Translations under genes and position numbers: made by a program
Notes under the pieces: model-generated
Database searches by the model: none
What the model was told of the DNA's origin: nothing
The model's input: only the letters and a program-made list of their open reading frames with translations
Origin: Paenibacillus xerothermodurans
Lineage (GTDB): Bacteria > Bacillota > Bacilli > Paenibacillales > NBRC-103111
Direction: 5' to 3'
Assembly: GCF_002220865.2 (NCBI RefSeq)
Contig: NZ_NHRJ02000012.1
Coordinates: forward strand, 1-64,000
DNA length: 64,000 nt
Part shown: positions 16,659 through 27,400 of the stretch, in pieces
Numbering within the stretch: position 1 is the first letter of the stretch
How the letters are laid out: the number at the start of each line of letters is the position of its first letter

Positions 16659-17780
16659 ATGGCTGAGTTTAACGGATTGGAAATGAACTTGGGGAACTTG
16701 TCTCTCTTGTCCAATGCTAAAACCCGCTCGATTAGCGCAGAGAACTTCAACGGGGACAAGGGAAAAGGCGGCATGGCTGCGGAAGGCACCGGCGCGCATT
16801 GTGCACGCGATCTAGGTGTCGGATGGAAAGTTTCGCCCAGTGTGAGCATCAAGCCGGGTGAGGTGTTCACACTTGCCGACATCCAGGGGCCGGGGGCGGT
16901 GCAAAGCATGTGGATCACCGGTTATGTGGGCCGTGATTTTATACTTCGCATGTACTGGGACGGCAACGAAAATCCAGCGGTGGAATGTCCTTTGGCGGAC
17001 TTCTTCGCCAGCGGTTGGATGCAATCCAGTGAACTCAGCCATTTTGGCGGGCCGCACGGTCAAATCAGCTCCCTGCCGGTCGCCGTGAATCCAAACAAGG
17101 GGCTCAACTGCTTCTGGGTCATGCCGTTTAGGAAGCACTGCCGCATTACACTGGAAAATCTGCATCCCGCGAAGGAACGGATTTGCTACTACCAGATCAA
17201 CTACACCTTAACCGATGTGCCTCACAATGCGGCTTATTTCCACGCCCAATTCCGGAGGTCCAATCCGCTGCCGCATTTGCAGGACCATGTCATTGTGGAT
17301 GGAGTGAAAGGCAGAGGTCATTATGTAGGCACGGCGCTGGTTGTCGGCTTGAACGGGGCAAACAACTGGTGGGGTGAGGGGGAAATCAAGTTTTTCATGG
17401 ATGGGGATACCGATTATCCAACGATTTGCGGCACAGGGACCGAAGATTATTTCGGTGGTGCGTACGACTGGGATGTCGAAGGCAAATATACTACATACAC
17501 CACACCGTTTCTTGGCATGCACCAAGTGATACAGCCGGACGGGCATTATATTTCCCAACAGCGCTTCGCCATGTATCGGTGGCATGTAATGGATCCGATC
17601 CGGTTCGAGCAGGATTTCAAGGTAACGATTCAGGATTTGGGCTGGCGAAGCGAAAAAGGCCCTGACCGGCGATACCTGGCGCGTCAGGATGACATCGCCA
17701 GCGTTGCGTATTGGTATCAGGTGGCGCCGGCCGCGCCTTTCCCGCCGCTGCCAGATCGAGATGGTTTGGAGATCATATAA
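16659..17780 (+). CDS. DUF2961 / glycoside hydrolase family 172 protein
   Basis: A 373-residue cytoplasmic protein of the DUF2961 family, now GH172, whose known members are exo-acting furanosidases working as oligomers. The double jelly-roll signature segments GPGAVQSMWITGYV, DGNENPAVECPLADFF, WWGEGEIKFFMDGD and CGTGTEDYFGGAYDW are present. Glu240/Glu242 and Glu262 fall where the two catalytic glutamates of the family lie. There is no signal peptide, so the substrate is likely an imported oligosaccharide. The start at 16659 follows a GGGAGGT site. The nearby transporter and sugar-acid dehydratase genes suggest a small carbohydrate catabolic cluster. Confidence 0.88.
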   Translation: MAEFNGLEMNLGNLSLLSNAKTRSISAENFNGDKGKGGMAAEGTGAHCARDLGVGWKVSPSVSIKPGEVFTLADIQGPGAVQSMWITGYVGRDFILRMYWDGNENPAVECPLADFFASGWMQSSELSHFGGPHGQISSLPVAVNPNKGLNCFWVMPFRKHCRITLENLHPAKERICYYQINYTLTDVPHNAAYFHAQFRRSNPLPHLQDHVIVDGVKGRGHYVGTALVVGLNGANNWWGEGEIKFFMDGDTDYPTICGTGTEDYFGGAYDWDVEGKYTTYTTPFLGMHQVIQPDGHYISQQRFAMYRWHVMDPIRFEQDFKVTIQDLGWRSEKGPDRRYLARQDDIASVAYWYQVAPAAPFPPLPDRDGLEII

Positions 17781-17983
17781 AGAGGAGAGAGATCACCTGA
17801 CAACGCTGGAACCGCCAGGTTTGAGACAATAGCAGCTCTGCTTGGGGCATGATTAGCTGTGGGAGAAGGGAATGGACATGGGCATCCCACCATTCCGTCT
17901 CCTCGCAACACCACTCCCTCGCTCCCTCTGCCGTAACGGCGGAAGGGAGGCGAAGGGGTAACGTCGCAACAGGCAATCAGTTC

Positions 17984-18009
17984 TGTCAGACCAGTCTGAC
18001 AAATATAAT
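17984..18009 (+). promoter_or_regulatory. Palindromic operator beside a TATAAT box, upstream of the Nramp-related gene
   Basis: TGTCAGAC (17984-17991) and GTCTGACA (17994-18001) form a perfect 8-2-8 palindrome immediately before TATAAT (18004-18009). A poor -35 (TTCTGT, 17981-17986) at 17-base spacing overlaps the palindrome, so a bound protein would block RNA polymerase. The GTC-AGAC/GTCT-GAC half sites resemble those of FCD-type GntR regulators of sugar-acid catabolism; the cognate regulator is not identified. The rest of 17781-18293 shows only weak direct and inverted repeats and no gene. Confidence 0.6.
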
Positions 18010-18293
18010 AAAAGCAGATGGACGCGTCCGGCAGCATGACTCTGGGTTGGGTGGAGGCGGCGAAGCAAGTGTCGCAGCCAGTTTTCGGGAGTTTTTGTAA
18101 GCGCTTCCTATCGCGGGCATGGAAGGGGGCTACAAGCGCTGAGCATAACATGAAGCTGCATATCAAAATCTCTGCGAATAGATGATGCACCTGACTGGCT
18201 GGCGGTAGCGCACTGTTCCACACCGCTGTTGAAGCATCTGGCCAAACATGCCATTGGCACAACGCTAACCACACAATTGAGGAGGTATTGGCG

Positions 18294-19589
18294 ATGGAAA
18301 CGCAAAAACAGGCTCAAATCGACAATACAGGGTCCCTTCTGCAAAAAATGATTACCGCGATGCGACTTTATGGCCCAGGCATCGTGCTGGTGCTGACGAT
18401 GATGGGCGCTGGTGATCTCATCACCTCGTCAGTGTCCGGGGCCAACTACGGCTACAGCCTAATGTGGCTGCTTGCCGGGTCTTTGCTGATACGCTACGTA
18501 ATCGTAAACGTCATGGCCCGATTCCAGCTTTTCAACACCAGCGGCATGACGATTTTACAAGGATATGCCAAAATACACAAGGTATTTCCTTACTTTTTCG
18601 CGGTTGCGGCGTTTGTTTGCGGGCATCTCATTGTCGCAGTGATGATCAAGGGATCCGGTGAAACGTTAAGTGTAATGTTTAACTTTGGGTCTCCTTTCCT
18701 TTGGTCTGTTGTTGTACTGCTGGTCAGCTTTTTCATTCTCGGGCGTGATGTATACAACAAGCTTGAGATCGTGATGAAAGTGCTGCTCGCCGTACTGACA
18801 TTGTCATTCCTCGGATTGGCGGTCTATTCCGTTCCCGATGTCGGGGCAATGCTGATCGGCACCATTGGTTTCGGCATGCCGGAGAACACAGGGGCGTACG
18901 GTACATTGTTGGTCGGCATCTCACTGGTTGGAGCGGTGGCCGGTTCTATGACGAATCTGATCTACCCTTATTTCTTGCAGGATAAAGGATGGGTGACTCC
19001 ATCCCATAAAAGGATTCAACGGAATGACTTGCTTTTCAGTTTTTCCGTAGCTATTGTTATTAACCTTTCGGTTTGGGTGGTCGGTGCGGAAATACTGCGG
19101 CCCAACGGCATTCAGGTGGAGACGATCGACGATATATCCAAGGCATTATCTATTCATCTTGGCGCATTCGGTGCGTGGGTGTTCTATCTAGGGGTGTTCG
19201 GCATCCTGTACAGCACCGTCATCGGTACCGCTAACGGCTACGCAAAAGTCATCACAGACTGCATTTACAAAATAAAGGATCTGAGCTTCGATAAGAATCA
19301 TAAGATAGAAGATGATAAAATTTTCAAGTGGTTCAGCTTACTGCTGTTGGTTACCCCGATCATTTGGTCGATACCGGGAGCGACCGGCTTCGTCGCGCTG
19401 ACAATTTTCGTGAACGCGTTGAACGTGGTGGGTTTACCCGCGATTGCGATCGGGTTGTTAATCATTTCGAATAAAAGGAGTTACTTGGGCAGCTACACAA
19501 ACAACTGGTTTGAGAATGCAGTTCTGGCGCTGACGACCATCTTAACCATTTGGTCCGCTTACGAGCTTCTGATTGGATTTTTTAGTTAA
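18294..19589 (+). CDS. Nramp-related transporter lacking the canonical metal motif
   Basis: A 431-residue membrane protein with about 11-12 helices and the Nramp/LeuT fold. The first helix reads GPGIVLVLTMMGAGDLITSSVSGANYGYS; canonical Nramp metal transporters have DPGN where this one has GAGD, and the helix-6 MPHN motif is replaced around SMTNLIYPYF. Loss of the Asp and Asn ligands argues against Mn/Fe transport, as in Nramp-related proteins that carry other substrates. The start at 18294 has GGAGGT 7 bases upstream. It lies between a GH172 gene and an enolase-superfamily dehydratase gene, so an organic solute is plausible. Confidence 0.8.
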   Translation: METQKQAQIDNTGSLLQKMITAMRLYGPGIVLVLTMMGAGDLITSSVSGANYGYSLMWLLAGSLLIRYVIVNVMARFQLFNTSGMTILQGYAKIHKVFPYFFAVAAFVCGHLIVAVMIKGSGETLSVMFNFGSPFLWSVVVLLVSFFILGRDVYNKLEIVMKVLLAVLTLSFLGLAVYSVPDVGAMLIGTIGFGMPENTGAYGTLLVGISLVGAVAGSMTNLIYPYFLQDKGWVTPSHKRIQRNDLLFSFSVAIVINLSVWVVGAEILRPNGIQVETIDDISKALSIHLGAFGAWVFYLGVFGILYSTVIGTANGYAKVITDCIYKIKDLSFDKNHKIEDDKIFKWFSLLLLVTPIIWSIPGATGFVALTIFVNALNVVGLPAIAIGLLIISNKRSYLGSYTNNWFENAVLALTTILTIWSAYELLIGFFS

Positions 19590-19615
19590 GACTGCCTGCA
19601 TAGCGCAAGCAAAGA

Positions 19616-19653
19616 GAAGGCATACGACCGCGGAGAGCGCACAGTGTGCCTTT
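19616..19653 (+). terminator. Probable terminator after the Nramp-related gene
   Basis: AAGGCA-AC pairs with GT-TGCCTT across a GC-rich loop and is followed by TTTTT at 19652 onwards. It separates the transporter from the dehydratase gene. Confidence 0.5.
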
Positions 19654-19849
19654 TTCTCTCATCAGTGTGCGTTCTGGTTTATAAACACAAGCGTTGCATC
19701 TGGTAAGTGTTAGGGGGGAAGCATCTGCATGTTAAAAACGTAGTTTTGTCACCAGCCGTACTGGCGTTTCTCCTGGGGCAGAAGTATTTTATTCAAGGCA
19801 TAGCGATGACGGGGTTAAAGGGATAACTAAGTGGGAGGGGAACAAAATC

Positions 19850-21016
19850 ATGCCGAATGCACAGCAATGCAATGAGGAACTTGCCAGACACATTATCACG
19901 GAGATTCGCCTGAAAAGGTTACGCAACCGGTATCCGCGATTATATGGTAAAAACGCGAGGCTTCCGGAACACGCCTACGGGAGCGAGTTTATGATCTACG
20001 AAGTCACGACCAGCCAGGGAGCTGTCGGATGGGGGATGCATCGCCACCGCATGCCGGGCGGGGTGCATATTATAAAAGGTACCACTTTCCCGGCCACGGA
20101 TCATTTGATCGGGAAAGCGTTGGCTGAGCTGTTTGACCCTGCGGTTGGGGTTATCGCTGACGAGGCAATAGCGCTGGATTTCGCACTGCACGATCTGGCA
20201 GGGAGAGTGCTCGGCGTTCCAGTGTATGAAATGATGGGCAGTGGCGGACAGTTATCCGTTCCATGCTACGATGGTGCCATTTATATGAATGATATCAGTC
20301 CTGGCCAGGTGGATCGGGGCGTGGGCATTATCCTGGATGACTGCCAACAAGATTACGATATGGGTTATCGAGCGTTCAAGGTGAAAATAGGTCGCGGCAA
20401 CATGTGGATGCCGCTGGAGGAGGGGATACGGCGGGATATTGAGGTGACCACCGCAATCCGCAAGCATTTCCCGGATTGTGATATCTTGGTGGACGCCAAC
20501 GACGGTTACTCCGTTGACGATTTTCTACGGTACTTCAACGCGGTGGCGGACTGCGGTTTGTATTGGATCGAGGAGCCTTTTAGAGAGAACCGCGAGGATT
20601 TGCTGCGATTGAAGGAACAGATAACAAAAAGAAGTCCTAGCACCAAAATTGCCGATGGAGAAGCCAGACCTGATGTGCAGCAGCTGTTTGCACTGGCCGG
20701 GGAACGACTGGTTGATGTGCTGCTGATGGATATCGATTATTACGGATTCACCGAATGGCGCCGGCTCATGCCGCGGGTGATCGATTCCGGTGTACAAATT
20801 TCTCCGCACAATTGGGGATTGAAGCTGAAAACCCATTACACGGCTCAGTTCGCCGCGGGTACAGCGGGTGTGCTGACCATCGAAGGCGTACCGGACGAAA
20901 CTGAAGGTGTCGATTTCAGCGGTTACCGCCTGCAGGACGGACTGCTGCATATTCCATCAGCGCCCGGATTTGGGATGGACCTCCACTGGGCTTTGGAGCT
21001 CAAGCCGTTGGATTAA
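19850..21016 (+). CDS. Enolase-superfamily (mandelate racemase/muconate lactonizing type) sugar-acid dehydratase
   Basis: A 388-residue enolase-superfamily enzyme with an N-terminal capping domain and a (beta/alpha)8 barrel. Catalytic features can be read: KVK (Lys177, Lys179) at the end of the second barrel strand, metal ligands Asp215 in VDANDGY, Glu241 in IEEPF, and Glu271 in ADGEARPD, and a general acid/base His320 in SPHNWG. This set fits acid-sugar dehydratases or racemases that form an enolate next to a carboxylate. The substrate is not assigned. A GGGAGGGG site precedes the ATG. It clusters with the GH172 and transporter genes. Confidence 0.85.
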   Translation: MPNAQQCNEELARHIITEIRLKRLRNRYPRLYGKNARLPEHAYGSEFMIYEVTTSQGAVGWGMHRHRMPGGVHIIKGTTFPATDHLIGKALAELFDPAVGVIADEAIALDFALHDLAGRVLGVPVYEMMGSGGQLSVPCYDGAIYMNDISPGQVDRGVGIILDDCQQDYDMGYRAFKVKIGRGNMWMPLEEGIRRDIEVTTAIRKHFPDCDILVDANDGYSVDDFLRYFNAVADCGLYWIEEPFRENREDLLRLKEQITKRSPSTKIADGEARPDVQQLFALAGERLVDVLLMDIDYYGFTEWRRLMPRVIDSGVQISPHNWGLKLKTHYTAQFAAGTAGVLTIEGVPDETEGVDFSGYRLQDGLLHIPSAPGFGMDLHWALELKPLD

Positions 21017-21126
21017 GGAGCGCCGTGGTATCGGGGACAAGCCTTCACCGTTCCGCGGCGAAGGTTCTTTCTATTGTATGCCGACAATTACCTGCTTTGA
21101 TGCACCAATCTGTGACCGGCTTCACT

Positions 21127-21570
21127 TTACAATTTGTAGTCGGAGATCTCTCCCAGCTCCCATAGGCCCAGCTTGCCTTTTGCGGGTATGAACTGCTCCA
21201 ACATCTCGACATCCCGTACCCTCCAAGCAAAGCGGCCGACGCCAAAGTTGCCCAACATAAATTCATTACCGCTCACGACACTCCCGTCGTCCAATGTGGC
21301 TGACGTGCCGTGGTTGTCGATCACCTTATTGCAATCGACAAGCCGACAGGTGGCGATGACGAATCCGGTGGGCAAATTTTGCGCGGTGTAGCCATGCTTC
21401 GCCAGCAGAGAACGGACCGGTTCGTATTTACACACGGCTTTGTCCATAGTTTGGCTGGAGTGGATACCCAGTTGGCCCCTATACTTCGTGCGCCACGACC
21501 TGGTTTCGTATTGCTTTTCACCCAGAGCGACCAGTGTTGCCCAGGGCTGTCTGATCGATATCGCTTTCAT
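21127..21570 (-). CDS. ASCH-domain protein
   Basis: A 147-residue protein made of one ASCH (PUA-like, RNA-binding) domain, with the hallmark start MKAISIRQPWATLVALGEKQYETRSW and a second conserved strand TGFVIATCRLVDC. ASCH proteins bind RNA or modified nucleosides, and some hydrolyse N4-acetylcytidine. The start at 21570 is preferred over 21639 because the domain begins there and GGAGG lies 9 bases upstream. It is in tandem with, and downstream of, a UDG-like gene on the same strand (84 bp apart), so the two are probably co-transcribed. Confidence 0.82.
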   Translation of the reverse strand: MKAISIRQPWATLVALGEKQYETRSWRTKYRGQLGIHSSQTMDKAVCKYEPVRSLLAKHGYTAQNLPTGFVIATCRLVDCNKVIDNHGTSATLDDGSVVSGNEFMLGNFGVGRFAWRVRDVEMLEQFIPAKGKLGLWELGEISDYKL

Positions 21571-21653
21571 TGCACAGTGCCTCCCCCTATCAAAAGTAGT
21601 GCCTGCTAACCGGCAGTCGCATACATCACCAGCATCCATAATATGTCACACAA

Positions 21654-22394
21654 TCACCAAGATAACTCTGCAATCGTCCGGCGCATCTCGCCGAACGCTT
21701 CCTCGAACTGTCTATGCCGATGTCCGTTGGCACCCGACGGATGCGGGAATCCCCACAGGCATCGGCGCTCTTGGATCACTCCTGCCGCTGCCAGCAGGCG
21801 CAGTATATCCTGCACCGCCCTGCCCAGTGGGATGAGCAGCGGGTGCTTGATCTGCGTGAGTTCATCAGTCATCTCCGCCACCGCCCAATTCTTCAAAAAA
21901 GGGACGGCCTGCAGCGCCGGACTATGGCCGTTGTAGTTCCTGCCCGACACGAAAACGGGGTATCCCAGAATGGCTGTTGAATACAAAAGATGATCGGCAT
22001 CGTCGAACAATTCTGCACAATCGCAGATACCGAGCCGGGCATGCAAGCCGAGCTTGTTAAGCATGGTCACAATGTTGGCCCTTGTCGGTCCGACGAACTG
22101 TGAGGCCATTTTTACCCGCTTACCGATCTCGTCTAAAGCAAGTCCCTCTTCCAGCCCGGCTCTCGCTGTGCGATATGCGAGCTCCATCTCATGCCAGCCC
22201 GGTGTAATTCCGATCAGCACGACCTTCGCGTCCGAATTCACATACTCATTATGGGGAGCGTAATACATCTCGATCGTGCCTTCGCGGCGCAGGAGAAATT
22301 GCTCGGTGAGTAATTGTTCCTTGGTATACGGCTGTCCGACGGGTAGTTCCATGATCGCCGGCGCGTATTGCAGGAAGAGGTTTGTGGCGCGCAT
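21654..22394 (-). CDS. Uracil-DNA-glycosylase-like (UDG superfamily) protein
   Basis: A 246-residue protein with UDG-superfamily features: VVLIGITPGWHEM near residues 58-70 in the place of the active-site loop, and FPHPSGANGHR near residue 215, matching the His-Pro-Ser containing motif that contacts DNA. It lacks the acidic loop of classic family 1 enzymes, so it belongs to a divergent branch and base-excision activity is unproven. It is the first gene of a two-gene unit with an ASCH protein. A second UDG-family gene is at 45116-45703. Confidence 0.7.
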   Translation of the reverse strand: MRATNLFLQYAPAIMELPVGQPYTKEQLLTEQFLLRREGTIEMYYAPHNEYVNSDAKVVLIGITPGWHEMELAYRTARAGLEEGLALDEIGKRVKMASQFVGPTRANIVTMLNKLGLHARLGICDCAELFDDADHLLYSTAILGYPVFVSGRNYNGHSPALQAVPFLKNWAVAEMTDELTQIKHPLLIPLGRAVQDILRLLAAAGVIQERRCLWGFPHPSGANGHRHRQFEEAFGEMRRTIAELSW

Positions 22395-22647
22395 AAGTGA
22401 TCCTTCCTTGCATCGTATATGGAACTATAATAGGCAAAAATCAACGTTGAAATACACATGCTCGAAGCGCGATTGTGGCACCGGCAACAACGCATCCCGA
22501 ATACACGGGTGATCGCGGTTGTATTGCCGGAAAGGGAACTGGGGGAACCGATAAGAGGCGACAGTTTTTTTCCTTTTTTGGTTTTTTTTCGCGAATGAAC
22601 GTAGATATCGTGTATAATTTGTGTAACAACTCCAGGGGGATACATGG

Positions 22648-24312
22648 ATGCTTTTCGAGCTAATCATCTACATCAGCCTGCTTCTATCATTGCTATTTCT
22701 CATCTCACGATATGTTCTCAACCGCAAGCAGCCATTAAATCGTCAGTCTCCTACGTCGATCAAACTATTGATGGGTTTTTTTTACGGGTTAATCGGCGTT
22801 TGCTTGATGTATGTGCATGAAGCGGTAAAGGGTGATACGGCGGATCTGCGCCAAATTGTCATTCTGCTCGCCCTGTTTTACGGTGGATGGATTCCAACGG
22901 TGATCGCCAGTTTGCTGCTAATTGTATACCGCGTGATTTTAAGTGATGGGAATACCTTACTTTCGGTATCTATTTTCATCATGAGTCTAATGAGTACGGT
23001 CGCAATCGCAAGCATCGTTATGAGATCGCAAATGCCACGACCCCGGCAGTGGAACCTGATCGCCGCGGCGGCAGCGGTTGAAATTTATATATTTTTGTGG
23101 CTGCGGGGCGATTATTCGAGCTTTTTTGACACGGATCTGCTGCATTTCGCCGGCGCATTCATACTCGGCTGTGTGTTGTCCTATCATTTTATTGAATCAT
23201 TGTGGAATTCCTACGAGGTGGTGGAAGAACTGCGCCAGTCCAAAGAATATCTGCAGCAGAGCGAAGCCAATTATCGTCTGATCGCAGAGCATTCGTCCGA
23301 TTTGATCGGAGTGTTTGATGTCAACGGGAATGCATTATATCTTTCCCCGTCCTTTCTCCCGCTGATTGGTTTGCGTACCGAGGAATACATAGGGAGAACC
23401 CTGGTGGATTTGATACATCCTGACGACCGTGATCAAGTGATTCAGTGCCGTACGCAATCGCTGCAGGCGAACAAGCCCGGCCGGATCGAGTACCGTTATC
23501 GTCACGCCGACGGTCACTGGGTATGGATTGAATCACATTACATGCCTGTTGCCGGAGACTCAGGCCGCGCAGAGAAGGTTATTCTCATCAGCCGTGATGT
23601 TACGGAAAGAAAGCAGGCGGAGGAGATCATCCGGGACGCGGAGAAGCTATCGGTCGTCGGCGAACTGGCCGCCGGGATCGCTCATGAAATCCGGAATCCG
23701 TTGACGACGCTGAAGGGCTTTGTTCAGCTCATGCGCAAAGGCACGTCCGACAGCTACTATTTGGAAGTCATGCATGAGGAACTGAATCGGATCGAATCCA
23801 TCACCAGCGAGCTATTATATTTAGCGAAGCCGCAAGTGCTAGACATAAAACAAACGAACGTGAATGCTATGCTGGAGCAAGTGATCACCCTGCTGCAGCC
23901 TGAATGCTTACTGCACAGCATCGTGTTAACCAGGGCATGGGCAAACAGCCTCCCGCCGTTGTCGTGCGTGGAAAACCGTCTCAAGCAAGTTTTTATCAAT
24001 CTGCTGAAGAATGCGATAGAGGCGATGCCTGGTGGCGGAGAGATTGTGATAGCAACCAAGCATGGAGAAGAGGGTGCAATGATAGTCTCAATCCGAGACG
24101 AGGGTCCGGGCATCCCGAAAGAGCGCATCGAAAAGCTGGGCCAACCCTTCTACAGCTTGAAAGAGAAGGGCACCGGACTGGGGCTCACGATATGCAAGCA
24201 GATTGTCCAAGAGCACAACGGCAGTATGATATTCAACAGTGAGTTAGGTGTCGGAACGACCGTGGAGGTGCGGCTGCCTGTTGTACATTCCGCGGCGATT
24301 CTCAGTTCCTGA
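22648..24312 (+). CDS. Orphan membrane sensor histidine kinase (5TM-PAS-HisKA-HATPase)
   Basis: A 554-residue kinase. Residues 1-185 hold about six hydrophobic segments resembling the 5TM LytS/KinB-type sensor, residues 203-320 a PAS domain (ANYRLIAEHSSDLIGVFD to ISRDVTERKQAE), then a dimerisation domain with phospho-acceptor His346 in AAGIAHEIRNPL, and a HATPase domain with NLLKNAIEAMPGGG (N box), DEGPGIP (G1) and GTGLGLTI (G2). No response regulator is adjacent, as for the sporulation phosphorelay kinases KinA-E, which it resembles in architecture. Role in sporulation is inferred. Confidence 0.9.
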   Translation: MLFELIIYISLLLSLLFLISRYVLNRKQPLNRQSPTSIKLLMGFFYGLIGVCLMYVHEAVKGDTADLRQIVILLALFYGGWIPTVIASLLLIVYRVILSDGNTLLSVSIFIMSLMSTVAIASIVMRSQMPRPRQWNLIAAAAAVEIYIFLWLRGDYSSFFDTDLLHFAGAFILGCVLSYHFIESLWNSYEVVEELRQSKEYLQQSEANYRLIAEHSSDLIGVFDVNGNALYLSPSFLPLIGLRTEEYIGRTLVDLIHPDDRDQVIQCRTQSLQANKPGRIEYRYRHADGHWVWIESHYMPVAGDSGRAEKVILISRDVTERKQAEEIIRDAEKLSVVGELAAGIAHEIRNPLTTLKGFVQLMRKGTSDSYYLEVMHEELNRIESITSELLYLAKPQVLDIKQTNVNAMLEQVITLLQPECLLHSIVLTRAWANSLPPLSCVENRLKQVFINLLKNAIEAMPGGGEIVIATKHGEEGAMIVSIRDEGPGIPKERIEKLGQPFYSLKEKGTGLGLTICKQIVQEHNGSMIFNSELGVGTTVEVRLPVVHSAAILSS

Positions 24313-24460
24313 GCTTACGCAGCGCATCCAAAGTTTACACTGCCTTTACGTGCACAATACACCGGCTTAATGCAGCTTTGTTACGATCGACTGCGGGAAT
24401 ATTGTCAGGCTCATCGCCGATAAATGGCGTGTGAACAATTTGTAGAAGGGTGATGCTTAC

Positions 24461-27400
24461 ATGAACAACCGGATCAAACTCTCCTCGCTAAACAAGATTT
24501 TATCTGCGGCAGTTGTTATCAGCCTGCTGTCCGCGCCTGTGCTGTCGAACCCGGTTTCAGCAAAAGGGAAGTTCGGCTCTTCCGAAGTAAAGCTTCGTAT
24601 TATGGAAACCACCGACATCCATTCAAATCTTTTGAACTATGACTACTATAAGAACCAGCCCGCTGAAAAGCTCGGATTATCCAAGACCGCCTCACTCGTC
24701 AAGCAGGCGCGCAGCGAGGCCGCCAACAGTGTGCTGGTCGACAACGGCGATTTAATCCAAGGCACCCCTCTCGGCACATACAAAGCGAAGATCGATCCGC
24801 TGCAGGAAGGGGAAGTGCATCCTGCGATTCAGGCGATGAATCTCATGGGATATGACATGGCCACTCTGGGCAACCACGAATTCAACTATGGTTTGGATTT
24901 TCTGGATGAAGTGTATGATGATGCGAAATTCCCATTTATCAATGCGAACGTATATGTAGATGATCAAGACAAAAATCCTTGGAACGACCGCACCAAGTAT
25001 ACCCCATACAAGATCGTGAACAAAAAAGTGGTAGACGAAAACGGCCGTACGCAACACATCAAAGTTGGGTTCATTGGCTTTGTGCCGCCACAGATTAATG
25101 AGTGGGACAAGGCGCATTTGGACGGCAAAGTCATTACCAAAAACATCGTGTCCACAGCAAAACGATTCATTCCCGAAATGAAGCTGAAAGGTGCGGATAT
25201 CATCATCGCGATGGCCCACTCCGGCTTCAGCGCCAGCGATGAGAGCACGGAAGACACAGTGTATCAACTGAGCAAGGTGTGGGGTATTGACGCGATCACC
25301 TTCTCACATACCCACAAAGTATTTCCCGCCAAGAGTGAGGGGGCCCTCGATGGATTATTTTTAGGCCCCGACAAGAAGCCCTTGCCTGGCGTAGACAATG
25401 CAAAAGGCACGATCAACGGGGTGGCGGCAGTACAGGCAGGATATGGCGGCGGCTCGTTAGGCCTGATTGATTTGACTCTTGAAAAAAGTCTATGGAACTG
25501 GCGCGTTACCGACTCGCAATCCTCGACACGCGAGACATGGACGACCCATCCGCTGGACGCTAAAAAAAACATCAGCACAGTCGAGCCTGATCCAGCGATC
25601 GTTGAGGCCGTAAAAGCCGAACATGATGGAACCGTCGCCTACGTCAACACGCCCATTGGCACAACAACTGATGATATTCACAGTTATTTTGCGTTGGTGC
25701 AGGATGACCCGGCCATTCAAGTGGTGACTAACGCACAGAAATGGTATGTAGAACAATATTTAGCAGCCAATAAGCCGGAATACAAAGATCTGCCGATCCT
25801 CTCTGTCGGCGCCCCTTTCAAGGCAGGACGGAACGGGGTGGATGAATACACGGAAATCAAAAAAGGTGACTTGACGATTCGCAGCGCGGGGGATTTATAT
25901 CTCTACGACAATACGTTAAAAGCGGTGAAGGTGAAAGGCTCCGTTGTGAAAGAATGGCTGGAGATGTCCGCGGGCAAGTTTAATCAGATCGATGTGAACC
26001 AGAGCCAGGAACAGCCATTATTGAATCCGGATTTTCAGGTGTATAACTTCGATGTCATTGACGGAGTGAAATACCAAATCGACGTAACCAAACCCGCAAA
26101 ATACGATCCGGCGGGCAAGTTGGTCAACGCGGAAAGCAGCCGGATATTGAACTTGACCTATCAGGATCAGCCAGTCGATCCAAATCAAGACTTTATAGTG
26201 GTGACGAATAATTACCGTGCCGGCGGAGGCGGTAATTTCCCCGGCGTCAAAGGCAGCGAACTGGTAGTTGATTCGGCAGACGAAAACCGCCAAATTCTGA
26301 TGGATTACATCTCTGAAGTAAAGGAAGTGGTGCCCACTGCTGACCGCAACTGGTCTGTCGCTCCGATCGAACAGAACGTAAATGTTACGTTTACCACATC
26401 GCCTAAAGCAGCGGCGTACATTGCTGAAGGCAGCAGGATCACGTATACGGAGAAGATGGATGACAAGGGATTCGCTATTTTCAAGTTGAATATGGGCGGG
26501 ACGGCAGGGGGACCGCAGCCTCAACCAGAGCCGCAACCGGAGCCCCAGCCAGATCCGAATGTAAAAGTGCAGTTGTTGGGCTTAAACGATCTGCACGGAC
26601 AGCTGGATACGGACACGAAGTTAGGCGCCGACTTGGCGGGGAGCATGGAGTATACGGCCGCTGCGATGAAACAGCGTGAAGCGGAAAATCCGAACACCTT
26701 GCTGGTGCACGCCGGCGACATGATCGGTGGCAGCCCCTTGATCTCCGCTTTGTTCCAAGACGAACCGACTGTGGAGGTCATGGAGGCGATGGGCTTCGAT
26801 GTAGGTACGCTCGGCAATCATGAGTTCGATGAAGGTATTGCTGAACTCAAGCGGATGCTGCACGGCGGACAGCACCCTAAGGGCACGCAAGGCTATGACG
26901 GTATGAATTTCCCCGTGGTTGCTGCTAACGCTTATGACACTGCGACAGGCGAGCTGATCACTGAACCCTACGCAGTGAAAGATGCGGGCGGCAAGAAGAT
27001 CGGATTTATCGGGGTGGTCACTCAAGAGACGCCGAACATGATCGTGAGAAAAGGAAATGAAACGCTGCAAATCAGGGATGAAGTAGAGGCAATCAACAGA
27101 TACGCCTCAGAACTGAAAAGCCAGGGAGTCGAGGCGATTGTTGTTCTCGCCCATAATCCGGCTACACAATCGGGGAAGACCGAGTCGAACGATGCTGCCG
27201 ATATCGCGCAGCGAGTGGATGACGAGGTCGACGTGATTTTTGCAGCCCATAACCATGTCAAAGTGGATAAAGAAGTTGACAACAAGCTGATTGTGCAAGC
27301 CTACTCATACGGTTCCGCGTTCTCAGATGTGGATCTGGAACTCGATCCGGTTACAGGCGAAATCGTGAAGAAGGATGCGGAAATCGTAACTGTGTATCAA

